Positions 36,307 through 45,857 of a stretch of 64,000 nucleotides of DNA are shown here, piece by piece. Source of the stretch: Komarekiella atlantica HA4396-MV6 (GTDB taxonomy: Bacteria > Cyanobacteriota > Cyanobacteriia > Cyanobacteriales > Nostocaceae); NCBI GenBank assembly GCA_019359395.1, contig JAHHHK010000001.1:310001-374000 (forward strand), in the 5' to 3' direction. Position 1 is the first letter of the stretch. Every line of letters starts with the position of its first letter. The notes below the pieces were generated by a model. It ran no database searches and was not told the DNA's origin. It saw only the letters and a list, made by a program, of their open reading frames with translations. A program made the translations under genes and the position numbers.

Positions 36307-36590
36307 GGTGCTTTGGTGGTTAGCACTTTGCGAAGGTTTTCATTGCTGGAAGGCGGTGCATCCAGAAGTTCCATAAACTGCTGAAATTTATCTTCTTCCA
36401 GCATAAACAGCCGACGATCAAGCAATACTGCTTCGGCTTCCCGGCACGCTGTTTCCAGCATGAAATCTGAACGGTTTTTGCCCAACGCTTCGGCAGCATG
36501 GTCAATCAAATCCCGCTGCGCTTGATGCGCCCGAATGTTGATGGTTGTATTACGGTTGCGATTAGCTGATTCGGCAAATTGCGGTTGCAT
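36297..36590 (-). CDS. tacA: DUF1778 ribbon-helix-helix antitoxin (TacA-like)
   Basis: A 97-residue antitoxin. The N-terminal part TTINIRAHQAQRDLIDHAA and NRSDFMLETACREAE forms the ribbon-helix-helix dimer that binds DNA. The C-terminal tail (residues about 60-97) is the part that clamps the toxin. The overlap with the toxin gene (36297-36306) implies coupled translation. An operator palindrome lies 33 bases upstream of the start codon. Confidence 0.88.
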   Translation of the reverse strand: MQPQFAESANRNRNTTINIRAHQAQRDLIDHAAEALGKNRSDFMLETACREAEAVLLDRRLFMLEEDKFQQFMELLDAPPSSNENLRKVLTTKAPWE

Positions 36591-36622
36591 TGATCATGTC
36601 CTTGACTGCCCTTACTATAAAC

Positions 36623-36639
36623 TATACAAGTTTTGTATA
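36623..36639 (-). promoter_or_regulatory. Probable operator of the tacAT pair
   Basis: TATACAA and TTGTATA, exact inverses, flank GTT. The site overlaps AT-rich promoter-like DNA just upstream of the antitoxin gene, with another TATACAAA half-site next to it (36638-36644). Ribbon-helix-helix antitoxins bind such short palindromes to repress their own operon. Confidence 0.6.
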
Positions 36640-36819
36640 TACAAAGTCAACACAAAACCGATGATAGACTTCCTCGTCTAATCCATCCAATCTTTTTGTT
36701 TGCTAAGGGCTTTGCCCTCGCGCGTGCAGAAAACACCTATTTTATCGTAGGCCAGCTAACTTAGTGATCGCCTAGAACCTTTTAGAGAGACGTAGCGGTG
36801 CTACATCTCTACATTCTCA

Positions 36820-39144
36820 TTAATCAACTTTTTGCAATTGCGCTACTCTGGGGTCAATGATTTTTTGCCCCAAGCTAGCAAATTTAATTGCCACAGACAT
36901 CTTATTACCAGTTCCGAAAACGTGCGTTATTTCACCTACACCAAAAGTTTTATGTAATACTTTATCGCCTACTTGCCAATTCTGGGCTGTACCTTGCTTA
37001 CCATTAGGTGCAGATGCAGTTTTGGTATAAGTTTGACGGCTCATGTGTTGAGTAGTTAATAATTCTTCGGGCAATTCATCGAGAAATTGCGATCGCATTG
37101 CGGGTTCACGAGAACCATATAAGCGGCGTTCACGGGCGTGTGATAAATATAACCTTTCTTGGGCGCGAGTAATCCCTACATAACACAGGCGGCGTTCTTC
37201 TTCCAAAGCTGCGGGGTCATTCAGCGAACGGTAGCCGGGAAATAGTCCCTGTTCTAATCCCACCAAAAACACTACGGGAAATTCCAGCCCTTTAGAAGCG
37301 TGCAAAGTCATCAAAGAAACGGCTGTTTGTCCTTCTTTTAAGTTATCTAAATCGGAACTGAGGGCAGCACTACTGAGAAAGTCTCGCAGGGAAATTTCTT
37401 CGTTTTCTTCTTGAAATTGCAGCGCTGCGTTGTAAAGTTCCTGGACGTTTTGTACTCGATCTGTGGCTTCATCTGTGCCTTGATTCATCAAGTCTTGGAC
37501 GTAACCAGAGTCTTCTAGTATGCCTTGCAAAACCTCAGTTACGGGAACCGTAGCGACTTGTTCTTGCCAACGACTAATCATTTCGGCAAAGCTATTCACA
37601 GCTTTTGTCGCTCGTCCTGCTAATGTATTAACTGATGTTTCATCGCTAAGTATTTCCCACAGAGTTGTACCTAATTGCTGAGAGGCATTCACCAAAGCAT
37701 CAATAGTGGTTTTGCCAATACCGCGCCTAGGAGTATTAATGACTCGTAATAAACTGACTGTATCAGCTGGGTTAGCGATCGCTCTTAAATAAGCAATAAC
37801 ATCTTTAATTTCTTTGCGATCGTAAAACTTCATTCCTCCCACAACTGTGTAAGGAATTTGATATTTTACTAACAATTCTTCAAATGGGCGAGATTGGGCG
37901 TTTGTTCGATAAAGTATGGCAAAACTACCCCAGTTCAGTTCTGGGTTTTGATGTTCTAAAGTGCGAATTTGACGAATTACAAAGTCGGCTTCTTCTAGTT
38001 CATTATCCGCTTTGTGAGAATAAATTTCCTCACCCGCCCCACGTGTCGGTTTGAGAACTTTATCAATCCGTTGGGTGTTATTTTCAATTAGTTCGTTAGC
38101 TGCTTGTAGAATGTTTTCGCAAGAGCGATAGTTTTCCTCAAGCTTTACCATCGAGCGGGTATCGTCATCTGGCAAACCATCGCCAAAGTCGTTTTGGAAT
38201 TCCAGCAAAATGGTAAAATCTGCCATTCTAAAGCTGTAAATAGATTGATCAGCATCACCTACAACAAAAACTGAGCGATTTTGCCATTCCCATTCGCTCT
38301 TTCTGTCTTCACCATTTGTGACCAACAAGCGAATTAGGTCGTATTGAGTGCGGTTAGTATCTTGATATTCATCTACAAGGATATGGCCAAATTTGCGATG
38401 CCAGTAACCTAATACATGCTCGTTTTGTTGAAACAGTTTAGTTGGTGTGAGAATTAAATCATCAAAATCAAGTGCGTTATTTTCTGCTAACTTATCTTGA
38501 TATAAGCTGTAAACTTCAGAAATTACTCGTCCGCGATAATTGGGTTGTTCTCGCTCAAATTCTTGGGGTGATAAACCTTGGTTTTTAGCGTTACTAATTG
38601 CGTAGCGGACAGAACGAGCCTCGAACTTTTTATCGTCTAAATTTAGCTGTTTGTTGACGATTTCTTTAACCAAGCTTATAACATCAGATTCATCAAAGAT
38701 AGAAAAATTACGATTCCAGCGGCGTCCTTTTTCGTCTTCGTATTTGTCGATATCAAAGCGGAGAATCCGAGAAAATAAACTGTGGAAAGTACCGCACCAC
38801 AAATCTTTGATAGTAGTTTTATAAACTTGCGATCGCAGTTTAGTTTGTTCATATTCTGGCAACAAATCTAACCGCTGACCGTGTTCTTTCATTGCTAATT
38901 GTTCAGCAAACAGCCTTTGAATCCGCTCTTTCATCTCCCGCGCGGCTTTGTTGGTGAACGTCACCGCCAGGATATTTTCTGGATTCACTCGGTGTTTGAG
39001 AATCAGGTTCGCAATGCGATAAGTTAGCGCTCGTGTTTTACCGGAACCTGCGCCAGCAACAACTAGCAAAGGCCCGCAGTAGTGTTCGACGGCTTGGCGT
39101 TGGCTGGGGTTCAGGTGACTGAGAAAGTCAATGGTTGTTGTCAT
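36820..39144 (-). CDS. pcrA: UvrD/PcrA-type DNA helicase
   Basis: A 774-residue superfamily 1A helicase starting at MTTTIDFLSHLNPSQR (39144), where homologues begin; the open frame extends to 39195. Motifs in order: Walker A VVAGAGSGKTRAL, motif Ia VTFTNKAAREM, Walker B LVDEYQDTN, motif III VVGDADQSIYSF, motif IV EENYRSCENIL, motif V LMTLHASKGLEF and motif VI ERRLCYVGITRAQ. The C-terminal 60 residues form the tudor-like tail seen in PcrA (GDKVLHKTFGVGEI). It unwinds DNA in repair and replication. Confidence 0.95.
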   Translation of the reverse strand: MTTTIDFLSHLNPSQRQAVEHYCGPLLVVAGAGSGKTRALTYRIANLILKHRVNPENILAVTFTNKAAREMKERIQRLFAEQLAMKEHGQRLDLLPEYEQTKLRSQVYKTTIKDLWCGTFHSLFSRILRFDIDKYEDEKGRRWNRNFSIFDESDVISLVKEIVNKQLNLDDKKFEARSVRYAISNAKNQGLSPQEFEREQPNYRGRVISEVYSLYQDKLAENNALDFDDLILTPTKLFQQNEHVLGYWHRKFGHILVDEYQDTNRTQYDLIRLLVTNGEDRKSEWEWQNRSVFVVGDADQSIYSFRMADFTILLEFQNDFGDGLPDDDTRSMVKLEENYRSCENILQAANELIENNTQRIDKVLKPTRGAGEEIYSHKADNELEEADFVIRQIRTLEHQNPELNWGSFAILYRTNAQSRPFEELLVKYQIPYTVVGGMKFYDRKEIKDVIAYLRAIANPADTVSLLRVINTPRRGIGKTTIDALVNASQQLGTTLWEILSDETSVNTLAGRATKAVNSFAEMISRWQEQVATVPVTEVLQGILEDSGYVQDLMNQGTDEATDRVQNVQELYNAALQFQEENEEISLRDFLSSAALSSDLDNLKEGQTAVSLMTLHASKGLEFPVVFLVGLEQGLFPGYRSLNDPAALEEERRLCYVGITRAQERLYLSHARERRLYGSREPAMRSQFLDELPEELLTTQHMSRQTYTKTASAPNGKQGTAQNWQVGDKVLHKTFGVGEITHVFGTGNKMSVAIKFASLGQKIIDPRVAQLQKVD

Positions 39145-39318
39145 GGATGTGAAAAAGCGATGTCTACGACGGGCTACGCCTACGCCTGGCGTCACATCAA
39201 TAGAGAGTTGCTATTGCCCAGGTTACAATATCCTAACGAAACTTGGTCAAAGATGATCTGGCAATATTCTAACCAGAATGGTACTCTATCATGATTTATG
39301 TAGAAGCAAGAAAAAGCT

Positions 39319-39552
39319 ATGCTATCAGTCAAAGGTAGATTCCAAAACGGTGTGGTTCATCCTAACGAACCAATTGAAGGGCGCGAGGGAGAGTCAGTTA
39401 TAATCGTTTTTGTCGAAGAAGATCACACACCTATGCCAGCAATACAGGAATAGTCAGATTGGGATAAGCTCAGACAGTTGATTAAAAACTGTGCAGTTGA
39501 CATGGATGTTGACGATTTGGCGCACCAGCATAATCATTATCTCTTTCTATTT
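39319..39552 (+). pseudogene. Broken antitoxin gene (internal TAG)
   Basis: Reading starts MLSVKGRFQNGVVHPNEPIE and continues to an in-frame TAG at 39451-39453. Beyond it the same frame reads SDWDKLRQLIKNCAVDMDVD and DLAHQHNHYLF. The second part matches the C-terminal toxin-binding region of a common cyanobacterial antitoxin type that normally ends near HDHYLYG. The matching toxin gene is absent; the frame after HYLF runs into unrelated sequence. The gene is dead unless TAG is read through. Confidence 0.6.
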
Positions 39553-39894
39553 TTTGTACATAGTGTAAATACTTACTTATTACTAATTCTTTTAGTTGTG
39601 CAAACACATCAATATCGGAAGATGCAAATCGGTTGTGCTTTTTTCATCTTCCGTTATTGGGGTGCTTATTATTACAGGCATCCCTTTATTTTTTGTCCGG
39701 CTTTTCAAGTCCCCTGGCTCATCTTTACTCTAAAGTCGAGTTAGAGAAGTCGGTAATTTTATTTTTGCAATTTATATCTCTAATTATGTCACAAGATAGA
39801 TGAAATTATGTAAGCATCAGTATGATGAAAGTTAGATGCTAAACACATCAGAAAAATAAAAAAATATCCTAATGTTTTGTAAACACATAACACA

Positions 39895-40464
39895 ATGATT
39901 GATAAAAACGACCTTCATTCTGGATTAAAAGCTAGACAAAAAATTGTTGGTGTTTTTAAGAAAGTAAGCTGGCTTTGTTTTTGGTTACAGTTAGTTTTGG
40001 CTGCTGTTAGTATTTTAATTCTATTGTTTGCGATCGCTGACCCGAATTTCAATATTAATCTCAAATCTGGGCTAGGGATGCTTTCTACTGTTGGTGGAAT
40101 AGGTGCATTAGGTTTGTGCGTTTACTGGACTTTTCACTACACTCGTCTTGCACAACATTTACAAGTATCCAAACCAGGTATCTATCCTAGTCGCAAGGAA
40201 GTAGTTCGAGATTTACACATTGGAATTACTATTCATTTCGTAGGGGTGTTACTAACTTTAATTGCAACCCAAGTAATTGTTGGGGCACTTTTAGTCAAAG
40301 TAATAACTCTCTCTCCAGGAATGACTATTTATCAATCTCGTCAGCTTATTGAGCCGCTTGATATCTTTGTAATTCAAGCTAGTATTTTGATGAATACTGC
40401 TCTATTTATAGGAATTGGCTGTGCATTTTGGTTACTCAAGCAAGTCAATCATACACAAACATGA
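39895..40464 (+). CDS. DUF3611 membrane protein (Tic21/PIC1-like)
   Basis: A 189-residue protein with four membrane helices: about 27-48, 64-84, 115-140 and 160-182. The N-terminal SGLKARQKIVGVFKKVSWLCFW and the loop HYTRLAQHL match DUF3611. Plant chloroplast members are known as Tic21/CIA5/PIC1, assigned to protein import or iron transport in the inner envelope. In cyanobacteria the role is not settled; metal homeostasis is the usual inference. The gene stands alone, with an AT-rich upstream region. Confidence 0.85.
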   Translation: MIDKNDLHSGLKARQKIVGVFKKVSWLCFWLQLVLAAVSILILLFAIADPNFNINLKSGLGMLSTVGGIGALGLCVYWTFHYTRLAQHLQVSKPGIYPSRKEVVRDLHIGITIHFVGVLLTLIATQVIVGALLVKVITLSPGMTIYQSRQLIEPLDIFVIQASILMNTALFIGIGCAFWLLKQVNHTQT

Positions 40465-40599
40465 TAGCAAAAACATGGGTAATTAAACACTAATTATTAA
40501 CTTATTAAATCCCTCTACGGGTTCATAAAAACTGGAAATAGTTTGCTGATCATTAAAAGGGCATTTTCTAGTCTTTATCTAAACACGTAAGTCATCATA

Positions 40600-40790
40600 G
40601 CTAAAATTACGAATTACGTTAGCGTAGCGTTGGCGTTCGCGAAGCGTCTCCTTTAGGAGAAGCCTCTCGTAGAGAAGCGGTAGCGAGTCTTGCCTGCGGC
40701 ACGCCAAAGCCGATAGCGCAGCTTAGCGAGTCTGCGAGCGTCACGAGCGTCCGTAGGAGAGTCATTACGAATTACGAATTACAAATTACG
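40600..40790. repeat. Dense palindromic repeat block
   Basis: The gap between the DUF3611 gene and the histidine kinase is almost wholly repeat DNA: TTACGAATTACG units at both edges enclose GCGTAGCGTTGGCGTTCGCG, GTCTCCTTTAGGAGAAGC, CTCTCGTAGAGAAG and GCCTGCGGCACGCC. Many short hairpins can form. No gene is seen. Confidence 0.6.
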
Positions 40791-40793
40791 CCT

Positions 40794-42518
40794 TTATTCT
40801 TGCACAGTCAGCGGTAGGCGAACGGTGAAAATAGAGCCAACTCCCGGCTGACTTTTGACGATAATCTCACCCCCCATCATCTGGCAAAAGTGGCGGCTAA
40901 TTGCTAAACCCAGTCCAGTACCGCCATACTTTTTCGTAGTCGAGGTATCCCCTTGGGTAAACGGTTGAAATAATTGTCGCTGTTGATTGTGAGACATACC
41001 TATGCCTGTATCGCCAACGGTGAAAGTAATAATGCCAAAAGGAGCCTCTGGTAGTAAGTCTTCTTTTTCGCTCTTGACTGTCAGCATTACCTTGCCGTTG
41101 GTGGTAAACTTGGCGGCATTGCTCAGTAAATTTAACAACACCTGCCGCATCCTAGTTTGATCAGCGTACATTGTGCCAAGTCGCTCATCAAAATCCACTT
41201 CTAAGACATTGGCATTTTTTTCTATAGCTGGCTTGACTGTGAGGACGACGTTATGAATAAGTGTTGCAATCTCAAACGTCTCAGGATAGAGAGTCATTTT
41301 CCCCGCTTCAATTTTTGACAAGTCGAGGATGTCATTAATTAGTTCCAGTAATTGTCTACCAGCAGAGTTGATTGTTTCTAAGTCTGTGATAAAGTCTCCC
41401 GATAAACCAAGATCGGTTGCGTCGTCTTCTAGAAGTTGGCTTAAACCAATCACCGCATTCAACGGCGTGCGTAACTCGTGGCTGACATTTGCCAGAAAAA
41501 TACTTTTTGCTTTGCTAGCGGCTTCGGCTAATTCTTTAGCTTGTTGTAGTTCTTTAGTCCGTTCAGATACCCGCTCAATTAGACGATTCAAAGATTTGGC
41601 TAATAAACCAATTTCATCTTCTGTGGTGACTGGGGCTCGCAAATCAAAATTAGATTTCCTTGCCACCTGCTCAGCTACTTGAGTTACGGTGATGACTGGT
41701 TCGGCGATCGCCCGACTAGTTCGCCACGCTACAATGGCTGCGATCGCCACTGACACCACCATACTCACCATTACAATTAATCTTTCAACTATTTTTGCCT
41801 GTTCAAGAGCTTTTTGCCTTCCCTGCTCTTGTTCTTCAGCGGTTTGCAAGATATTAGTCAATTTTGCCGAAAGCTGCTCTAACTGCATGGCTGTTTGACC
41901 ACGCATAATTTTCAACAACTGCTCTCGCGCTGAAGAAATCTGCTCTGGCTGCACTTGCTGATTGTCAATTTTCTGTAAAACAGCCTCGATTTGATCAACG
42001 TATGATTTTAAGTTAGTCGCGTTATCTTGCAATAAAGTCTGTAACGTTGAGCTTGTTGCGGCTAATCTCCGGGGTTTGCTGTCGATAAATCCAGAAATTT
42101 CAGGCTCTAATTTTTTAGCTCTTTCAAAACTCTTGATAAATTCAGCTTTTTTGCTTTGCAGCTGCTTTGAATCTTCTAACACAGCAACCAAGTTAGAGCT
42201 GTGCAATTGTGCCCCTACTATTGCATCTTGATAATTTCTCAGGAGTTGTCCTTGCTCATGGGCTTGATTTAATTGTACGACTTCTCGCCCCCGATAGTAG
42301 TTGGCAATCACCAACCCAGTCAGCGAGCCGAAAAAACCGATGCCAATTGCTACAAAGTACCCATAGCCAATTTTTTGATGGATGCGCCAAGAACTGGCTT
42401 TGAGTTTCCCTCGTGAGGGAAATTCTATGGTCGGGAGTTCGTCTGTTGATAGCTCTTCCGCTGACACTTTTTTGCTTTCTGAACTGCTGTCAAAAGGGGT
42501 TGGCTTTTGAGTTGGCAT
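40794..42518 (-). CDS. Membrane histidine kinase with HAMP domain
   Basis: A 574-residue sensor kinase. Helices at about 48-70 and 245-265 enclose a helical periplasmic sensor. HAMP at about 268-320 is followed by a coiled coil and HisKA ([16 protein letters not shown], around residue 345). The ATPase has [20 protein letters not shown] and [12 protein letters not shown]. There is no receiver domain. The sensor half is built like the truncated receptor at 28631-29791, so they are probably paralogues. No partner regulator is adjacent. Confidence 0.92.
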   Translation of the reverse strand: MPTQKPTPFDSSSESKKVSAEELSTDELPTIEFPSRGKLKASSWRIHQKIGYGYFVAIGIGFFGSLTGLVIANYYRGREVVQLNQAHEQGQLLRNYQDAIVGAQLHSSNLVAVLEDSKQLQSKKAEFIKSFERAKKLEPEISGFIDSKPRRLAATSSTLQTLLQDNATNLKSYVDQIEAVLQKIDNQQVQPEQISSAREQLLKIMRGQTAMQLEQLSAKLTNILQTAEEQEQGRQKALEQAKIVERLIVMVSMVVSVAIAAIVAWRTSRAIAEPVITVTQVAEQVARKSNFDLRAPVTTEDEIGLLAKSLNRLIERVSERTKELQQAKELAEAASKAKSIFLANVSHELRTPLNAVIGLSQLLEDDATDLGLSGDFITDLETINSAGRQLLELINDILDLSKIEAGKMTLYPETFEIATLIHNVVLTVKPAIEKNANVLEVDFDERLGTMYADQTRMRQVLLNLLSNAAKFTTNGKVMLTVKSEKEDLLPEAPFGIITFTVGDTGIGMSHNQQRQLFQPFTQGDTSTTKKYGGTGLGLAISRHFCQMMGGEIIVKSQPGVGSIFTVRLPLTVQE

Positions 42519-43636
42519 CCCTCAAATCTCCTTGCCCTCCCGCAAAAATTACCAAATTAGCTTAGCCTGTGCAATCACTTCAATGGGTGATTAACATCTA
42601 CATTATCTTCTTTTATAGCAAGCGCAAATCATTGCTTACTAGATAATTGGCATGACCTTTACTATATTTAAATGGTTTTGTTCGCAATCTTAGGAAGCAT
42701 ACTTGCTGGCGGCGAACAGAATTCACTGCTTTAGGCAACTACATAGTTACATACTGTAGAGACTCTCCTGAAACTGTCTCCTCCTTGGCACTTTCTTTAA
42801 TATGCAGTTGATAACAGTGAGTTTTCTCCATTGAGAATGACACTAATCTACTTTACTGCTTCTTTATAAAACTAATCCGATCAGGAAAAAAAGACAAGGG
42901 AGAGGCGCAAGACTTTGCGCCCAAGGGCAGTGAACAGATCATTGGATAGCGCAGCGTAAAGCCTAGGGCATAGTCCGCTTAGAGCGACGTAGGAGCGTCG
43001 GAAACCTTCACAAGAAACGAAAGCGCTAAATCCCCGTTACAACACGTAATTAAGAATTACGTAGCTTGCTTCTCGCCCTTGGCGAGTATTACGAATTAAT
43101 TTAATGGCAGGCAAGCTAGTCTTTGGTCTTCAGCTAGGCAATATCGTATACCATAAAATTTTTTTAAAGTCTAGTCTATATGAGTACAGAAAAACTTTCA
43201 TTACGTATTAATATCAATACGAAGAAGTTAATTGGCGAACCAGGCTTAAGATAGCTTTAATATCGGATAAAATCAGCTTTTAGGCTTGTATAAATGAGAG
43301 GTGAACCGATTTTCGCCTAATTTCTACTGCGATGAGTACGATTATGAGCAATTGACACCGTATGAGATAATCACAACCTGAAGATTACAGTTGATTCCCA
43401 AGAAACCGAACTCAGAAAGCTAATTTTAATACATTCTGCCGCCTTCTGACTTCTATCCTCCTACTGGCTTTCTACCTTGTAGTTGATGCAGTGGAGGTTA
43501 CAGGACAATTATGGTTATATGACACTATAACCTTTTTGTATCCCAAACTCAGTTGTACTGATGCACAAGTGCATTGCCTAATCAACAGCTTTTTGGTTGT
43601 AATTATCCAGATTAGAGAAACTCAACTGTCAAAATT
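42519..43636. other. 1.1-kb gene-poor gap
   Basis: No credible gene. Repeat-derived DNA lies at about 42935-43020 (GATAGCGCAGCGTAAAGCC, CGACGTAGGAGCGTCG) and 43054-43098. A 24-codon frame at 43179 (MSTEKLSLRINI...) has no known relatives and weak start signals. The last 200 bases should hold the promoter of the CAAD gene. Otherwise nothing recognised. Confidence 0.5.
43054..43098. repeat. 46-bp palindromic repeat, copy 2 (inverted)
   Basis: GAATTACGTAGCTTGCTTCT, then CGCCCTTGGCG, then AGTATTACGAATTA. It is the reverse complement of the element at 30181-30226 except in the hairpin tip, where both arms change together so pairing is kept. Confidence 0.65.
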
Positions 43637-44080
43637 ATGGAAGTGAAAATGCAAGAACCGGAATTTACGGAAACCAAGTCAAAAGAGGCAACAGTGCCAG
43701 AGATTAACAACCAAACGGGAACCATTACTAAAGTCCAGGCTTCCGCGCCTCAAGATGAATGGCTAAAATACGGTGAACAAATTTCTAGATTTTTAGCGAC
43801 ACTACCCGAATACCTGGGAGCCTTCTTTAATCAATACAAGCAGCCCTTAATTAGCGTTGGGTTAATTGTGGGAGCGATTGTCGCAGTTAAGGTGCTGTTG
43901 GCAATATTGGATGCTTTGAATGATATTCCCTTGGTAGCTCCTACTTTCGAGTTGATTGGTATTGGCTACTCTGCGTGGTTTGTTTACCGCTATTTACTCA
44001 AAGCCTCAACCAGGAAAGAGTTGACTAGTGAAATTACAACCCTCAAATCACAAGTTGTCGGCAAAATACCAGAAGCCTAA
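43637..44080 (+). CDS. CAAD/CURT1-domain thylakoid protein
   Basis: A 147-residue protein. The CAAD domain spans about residues 55-140: an amphipathic start (EQISRFLATLPEYLGAFFNQYK), two membrane helices (PLISVGLIVGAIVAVKVLLAIL and LIGIGYSAWFVYRYLL) and a basic, amphipathic end. The same domain is found inside some cyanobacterial aminoacyl-tRNA synthetases and in plant CURT1, which bends thylakoid edges. This stand-alone form is most likely the CURT1-type. The N-terminal 45 residues are acidic and probably disordered. The true start may be Met 5 (MQEPEF). Confidence 0.85.
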   Translation: MEVKMQEPEFTETKSKEATVPEINNQTGTITKVQASAPQDEWLKYGEQISRFLATLPEYLGAFFNQYKQPLISVGLIVGAIVAVKVLLAILDALNDIPLVAPTFELIGIGYSAWFVYRYLLKASTRKELTSEITTLKSQVVGKIPEA

Positions 44081-44162
44081 TTTCTGACTGATGCAGTACA
44101 GAGCGCTATTTTAATCTCTAATGCGTTTTTTGATTGCTGCTATTTGGTAAAACACAAGTGTG

Positions 44163-44205
44163 AAAGTGGTCAAGAGAATTCAAAATCTTGACCACTTTTA
44201 TTATT
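44163..44205. terminator. Bidirectional intrinsic terminator
   Basis: AAAGTGGTCAAGA and TCTTGACCACTTT form a perfect 13-bp stem around a 10-base loop, with T runs on both strands. It lies between the convergent CAAD and SLH genes and should stop both. Confidence 0.85.
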
Positions 44206-44212
44206 AAGCCTA

Positions 44213-45442
44213 CTAAGGCGATTCTGAGGATATTTGACCTTCAGGGTTCTCCTTTAGAGTCCGCGAGAGTCCTTCCGGTTTTCTGTTGTCAACACTGCGC
44301 GGAGCTTGCTGTACTGTAGGATTACGAGATGTTGCACGGAGCTTGCTTTCTCGTAGGGGTGTAGATATATTTGGCGATCGCACAATGCTTTGAGATGGAA
44401 TTGTCTCTAATTTCCCTAGGTGTACCAAAGCTTGATGAATCATCGCCGCTACCTCAGCCCGGCTAGCTTCTTTGTTGGGAGACAGGATTTGTGAGTCTGG
44501 GTAGTTAACCACAAGACGATTAGCTGTAGCGGCTGCTATTTTGCCAACAGCATATTGCGGAATATTTTTGGCATCTTTATAACTACTCAAAACCCGATTT
44601 GGGGAAGCGGGTGCTTTTAAGTTCAACCCACTAGCAAGAGCAACTAAAACTTGCGCCCGCGAGATCTTTTGTTGTGGTTTGAAGGTTTTATTCGGGTAGC
44701 CTTTTAAAAATCCGGTACTGAGGGCTTGGTCAATTGCTGGATTTGCCCAGAATTTTACTGGTACATCTCTAAATGCTGTTGTGGTTTTACTCAGTTTTTG
44801 GTCAAAAGCTTTTTGCAGTATGGCAGCAAATTCAGCGCGGTTTACAGGCTGATTTGGTCTAAAAGAATAATCGGGAAACCCCTTGAGAATACCACGAGAA
44901 GAAAGAACGTTGATAAAGCGCCGACCCCAAAAGTTCTCAGGTACATCGTTAAATGCAATTGGCGGTGGAATCGTTGATTTTTTCTCTGCTGGAGTTACTA
45001 ATGGCAATGCTGCTGCTATGACTGGTGGCTCAAAGCTTTTTGAGGGAAACACAGGCGTCTTTCCCTGCGGGGATTGAGTTGGAGCTACATTAATGGATGG
45101 CCACACCAAGGGGGGAGGTGCTGCGCTATCAGTTAGGGATGAAGTTGTGTTGGGTTCAACAACAGCACCAGGTAGAGGTGACGGTGAGCCTTGGAGGTTG
45201 GGGGCTGTATTTGGTTCTATGGGCGTAGGAGAAGGCAAAACTTGATTTGGCTGAATGCTTTGAGTTGGCGTAGGGGAAGGCGACAACAGCCTGTTTAAGT
45301 TCCAGCTAGAATCCTTACGGGAAGATGACCAAAACAAAATCGCTCCAATAGTGGCAAAAGCAACCAGAATGGCTATAAACTCATCAAAGCCAAGGGCAGT
45401 TCTTTGGGATGACTCCGGTTCGGACGGAGGTTTATTTGTCAT
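44213..45442 (-). CDS. Membrane-anchored SLH-domain protein
   Basis: A 409-residue protein starting at MTNKPPSEPE (45442); the longer open frame (to 45574) has an unlikely leader. One membrane helix (about 22-40, FIAILVAFATIGAILFW) is followed by a Pro/Ser/Thr-rich tether (about 45-165). Three SLH repeats span about 168-340 (FRPNQPVNRAEFAAIL; FKPQQKISRAQVLVAL; LSPNKEASRAEVAAMI). The C-terminal tail is basic. It could link the plasma membrane to the peptidoglycan-bound polymer. Function unknown. Confidence 0.85.
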   Translation of the reverse strand: MTNKPPSEPESSQRTALGFDEFIAILVAFATIGAILFWSSSRKDSSWNLNRLLSPSPTPTQSIQPNQVLPSPTPIEPNTAPNLQGSPSPLPGAVVEPNTTSSLTDSAAPPPLVWPSINVAPTQSPQGKTPVFPSKSFEPPVIAAALPLVTPAEKKSTIPPPIAFNDVPENFWGRRFINVLSSRGILKGFPDYSFRPNQPVNRAEFAAILQKAFDQKLSKTTTAFRDVPVKFWANPAIDQALSTGFLKGYPNKTFKPQQKISRAQVLVALASGLNLKAPASPNRVLSSYKDAKNIPQYAVGKIAAATANRLVVNYPDSQILSPNKEASRAEVAAMIHQALVHLGKLETIPSQSIVRSPNISTPLRESKLRATSRNPTVQQAPRSVDNRKPEGLSRTLKENPEGQISSESP

Positions 45443-45534
45443 CGTAATTACCCTGGTAGCAGTAAAATTTGTGTCTAAACAAATTAAGCCATAGATGACT
45501 CTTTTACACCAGCCCCCTCTTTTTTCCTCACCGA

Positions 45535-45729
45535 TTGCTAATTGAAATTTTAAAACGCGATCGCAATGCGGCAATTTTGTATATTGTTACTGAATTAGAA
45601 AAGGTTATGGCAATGAGCGATCGGATTCCTGTAATCTACAGGGGTGAGTTTGTGGCTGTCGTGAATGCTACAACAGGGACAGTGGAGGAGATTGGTTTGT
45701 TGATGGCTGGATTGAGGTTGATAAAGTAG
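45535..45729 (+). pseudogene. ABC sugar/nucleoside importer ATPase, C-terminal relic
   Basis: The frame reads LYIVTELEKVMAMSDRIPVIYRG and then EFVAVVNATTGTVEEIGLLMAG. This matches the extreme C terminus of the double-ATPase subunits of RbsA/MglA/YufO-type importers (SEDLEEVMAMSDRIAVIYRGE...TVEEIGLLMAG). The upstream 450 residues with both Walker sites are missing. No matching permease genes are nearby. It is a leftover from a deletion or failed transfer. Confidence 0.65.
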
Positions 45730-45748
45730 ATATCTCCACGTTGGATAC

Positions 45749-45855
45749 TCATTCTCCAAGCAAACCATCCATTTCAGTGGTAGCAAACTCTTGGTCTATG
45801 GCTATTAGTTCTGGTCGAATTGCTGGATCATTTGCCATGTTTGCCAGTTGTTCAA
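45749..45855 (-). pseudogene. Gene fragment interrupted by MITE copy 2
   Basis: On the minus strand the frame reads IEQLANMANDPAIRPELIAI and DQEFATTEMDGLLGE before TGA at 45749-45751. This resembles the C terminus of small acidic cyanobacterial proteins that look like antitoxin partners, but the family is not certain. Joining the DNA across the MITE and one TA copy keeps the same frame open upstream for about 25 codons. A short intact version from the internal Met (MANDPAIRPE) is possible. Confidence 0.4.
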
Positions 45856-45857
45856 TA

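Noticed and set aside
36784-36808. Hairpin AGAGACGTAGC/GCTACATCTCT after pcrA as a terminator
   Set aside because: There is no T run on either strand; it matches the dispersed GTAGAGACGTAGC repeat family, so I do not call it a terminator.
43179-43253. A 24-codon frame MSTEKLSLRINI in the 1.1-kb gap
   Set aside because: No ribosome site, no relatives, and short frames of this size are expected by chance.
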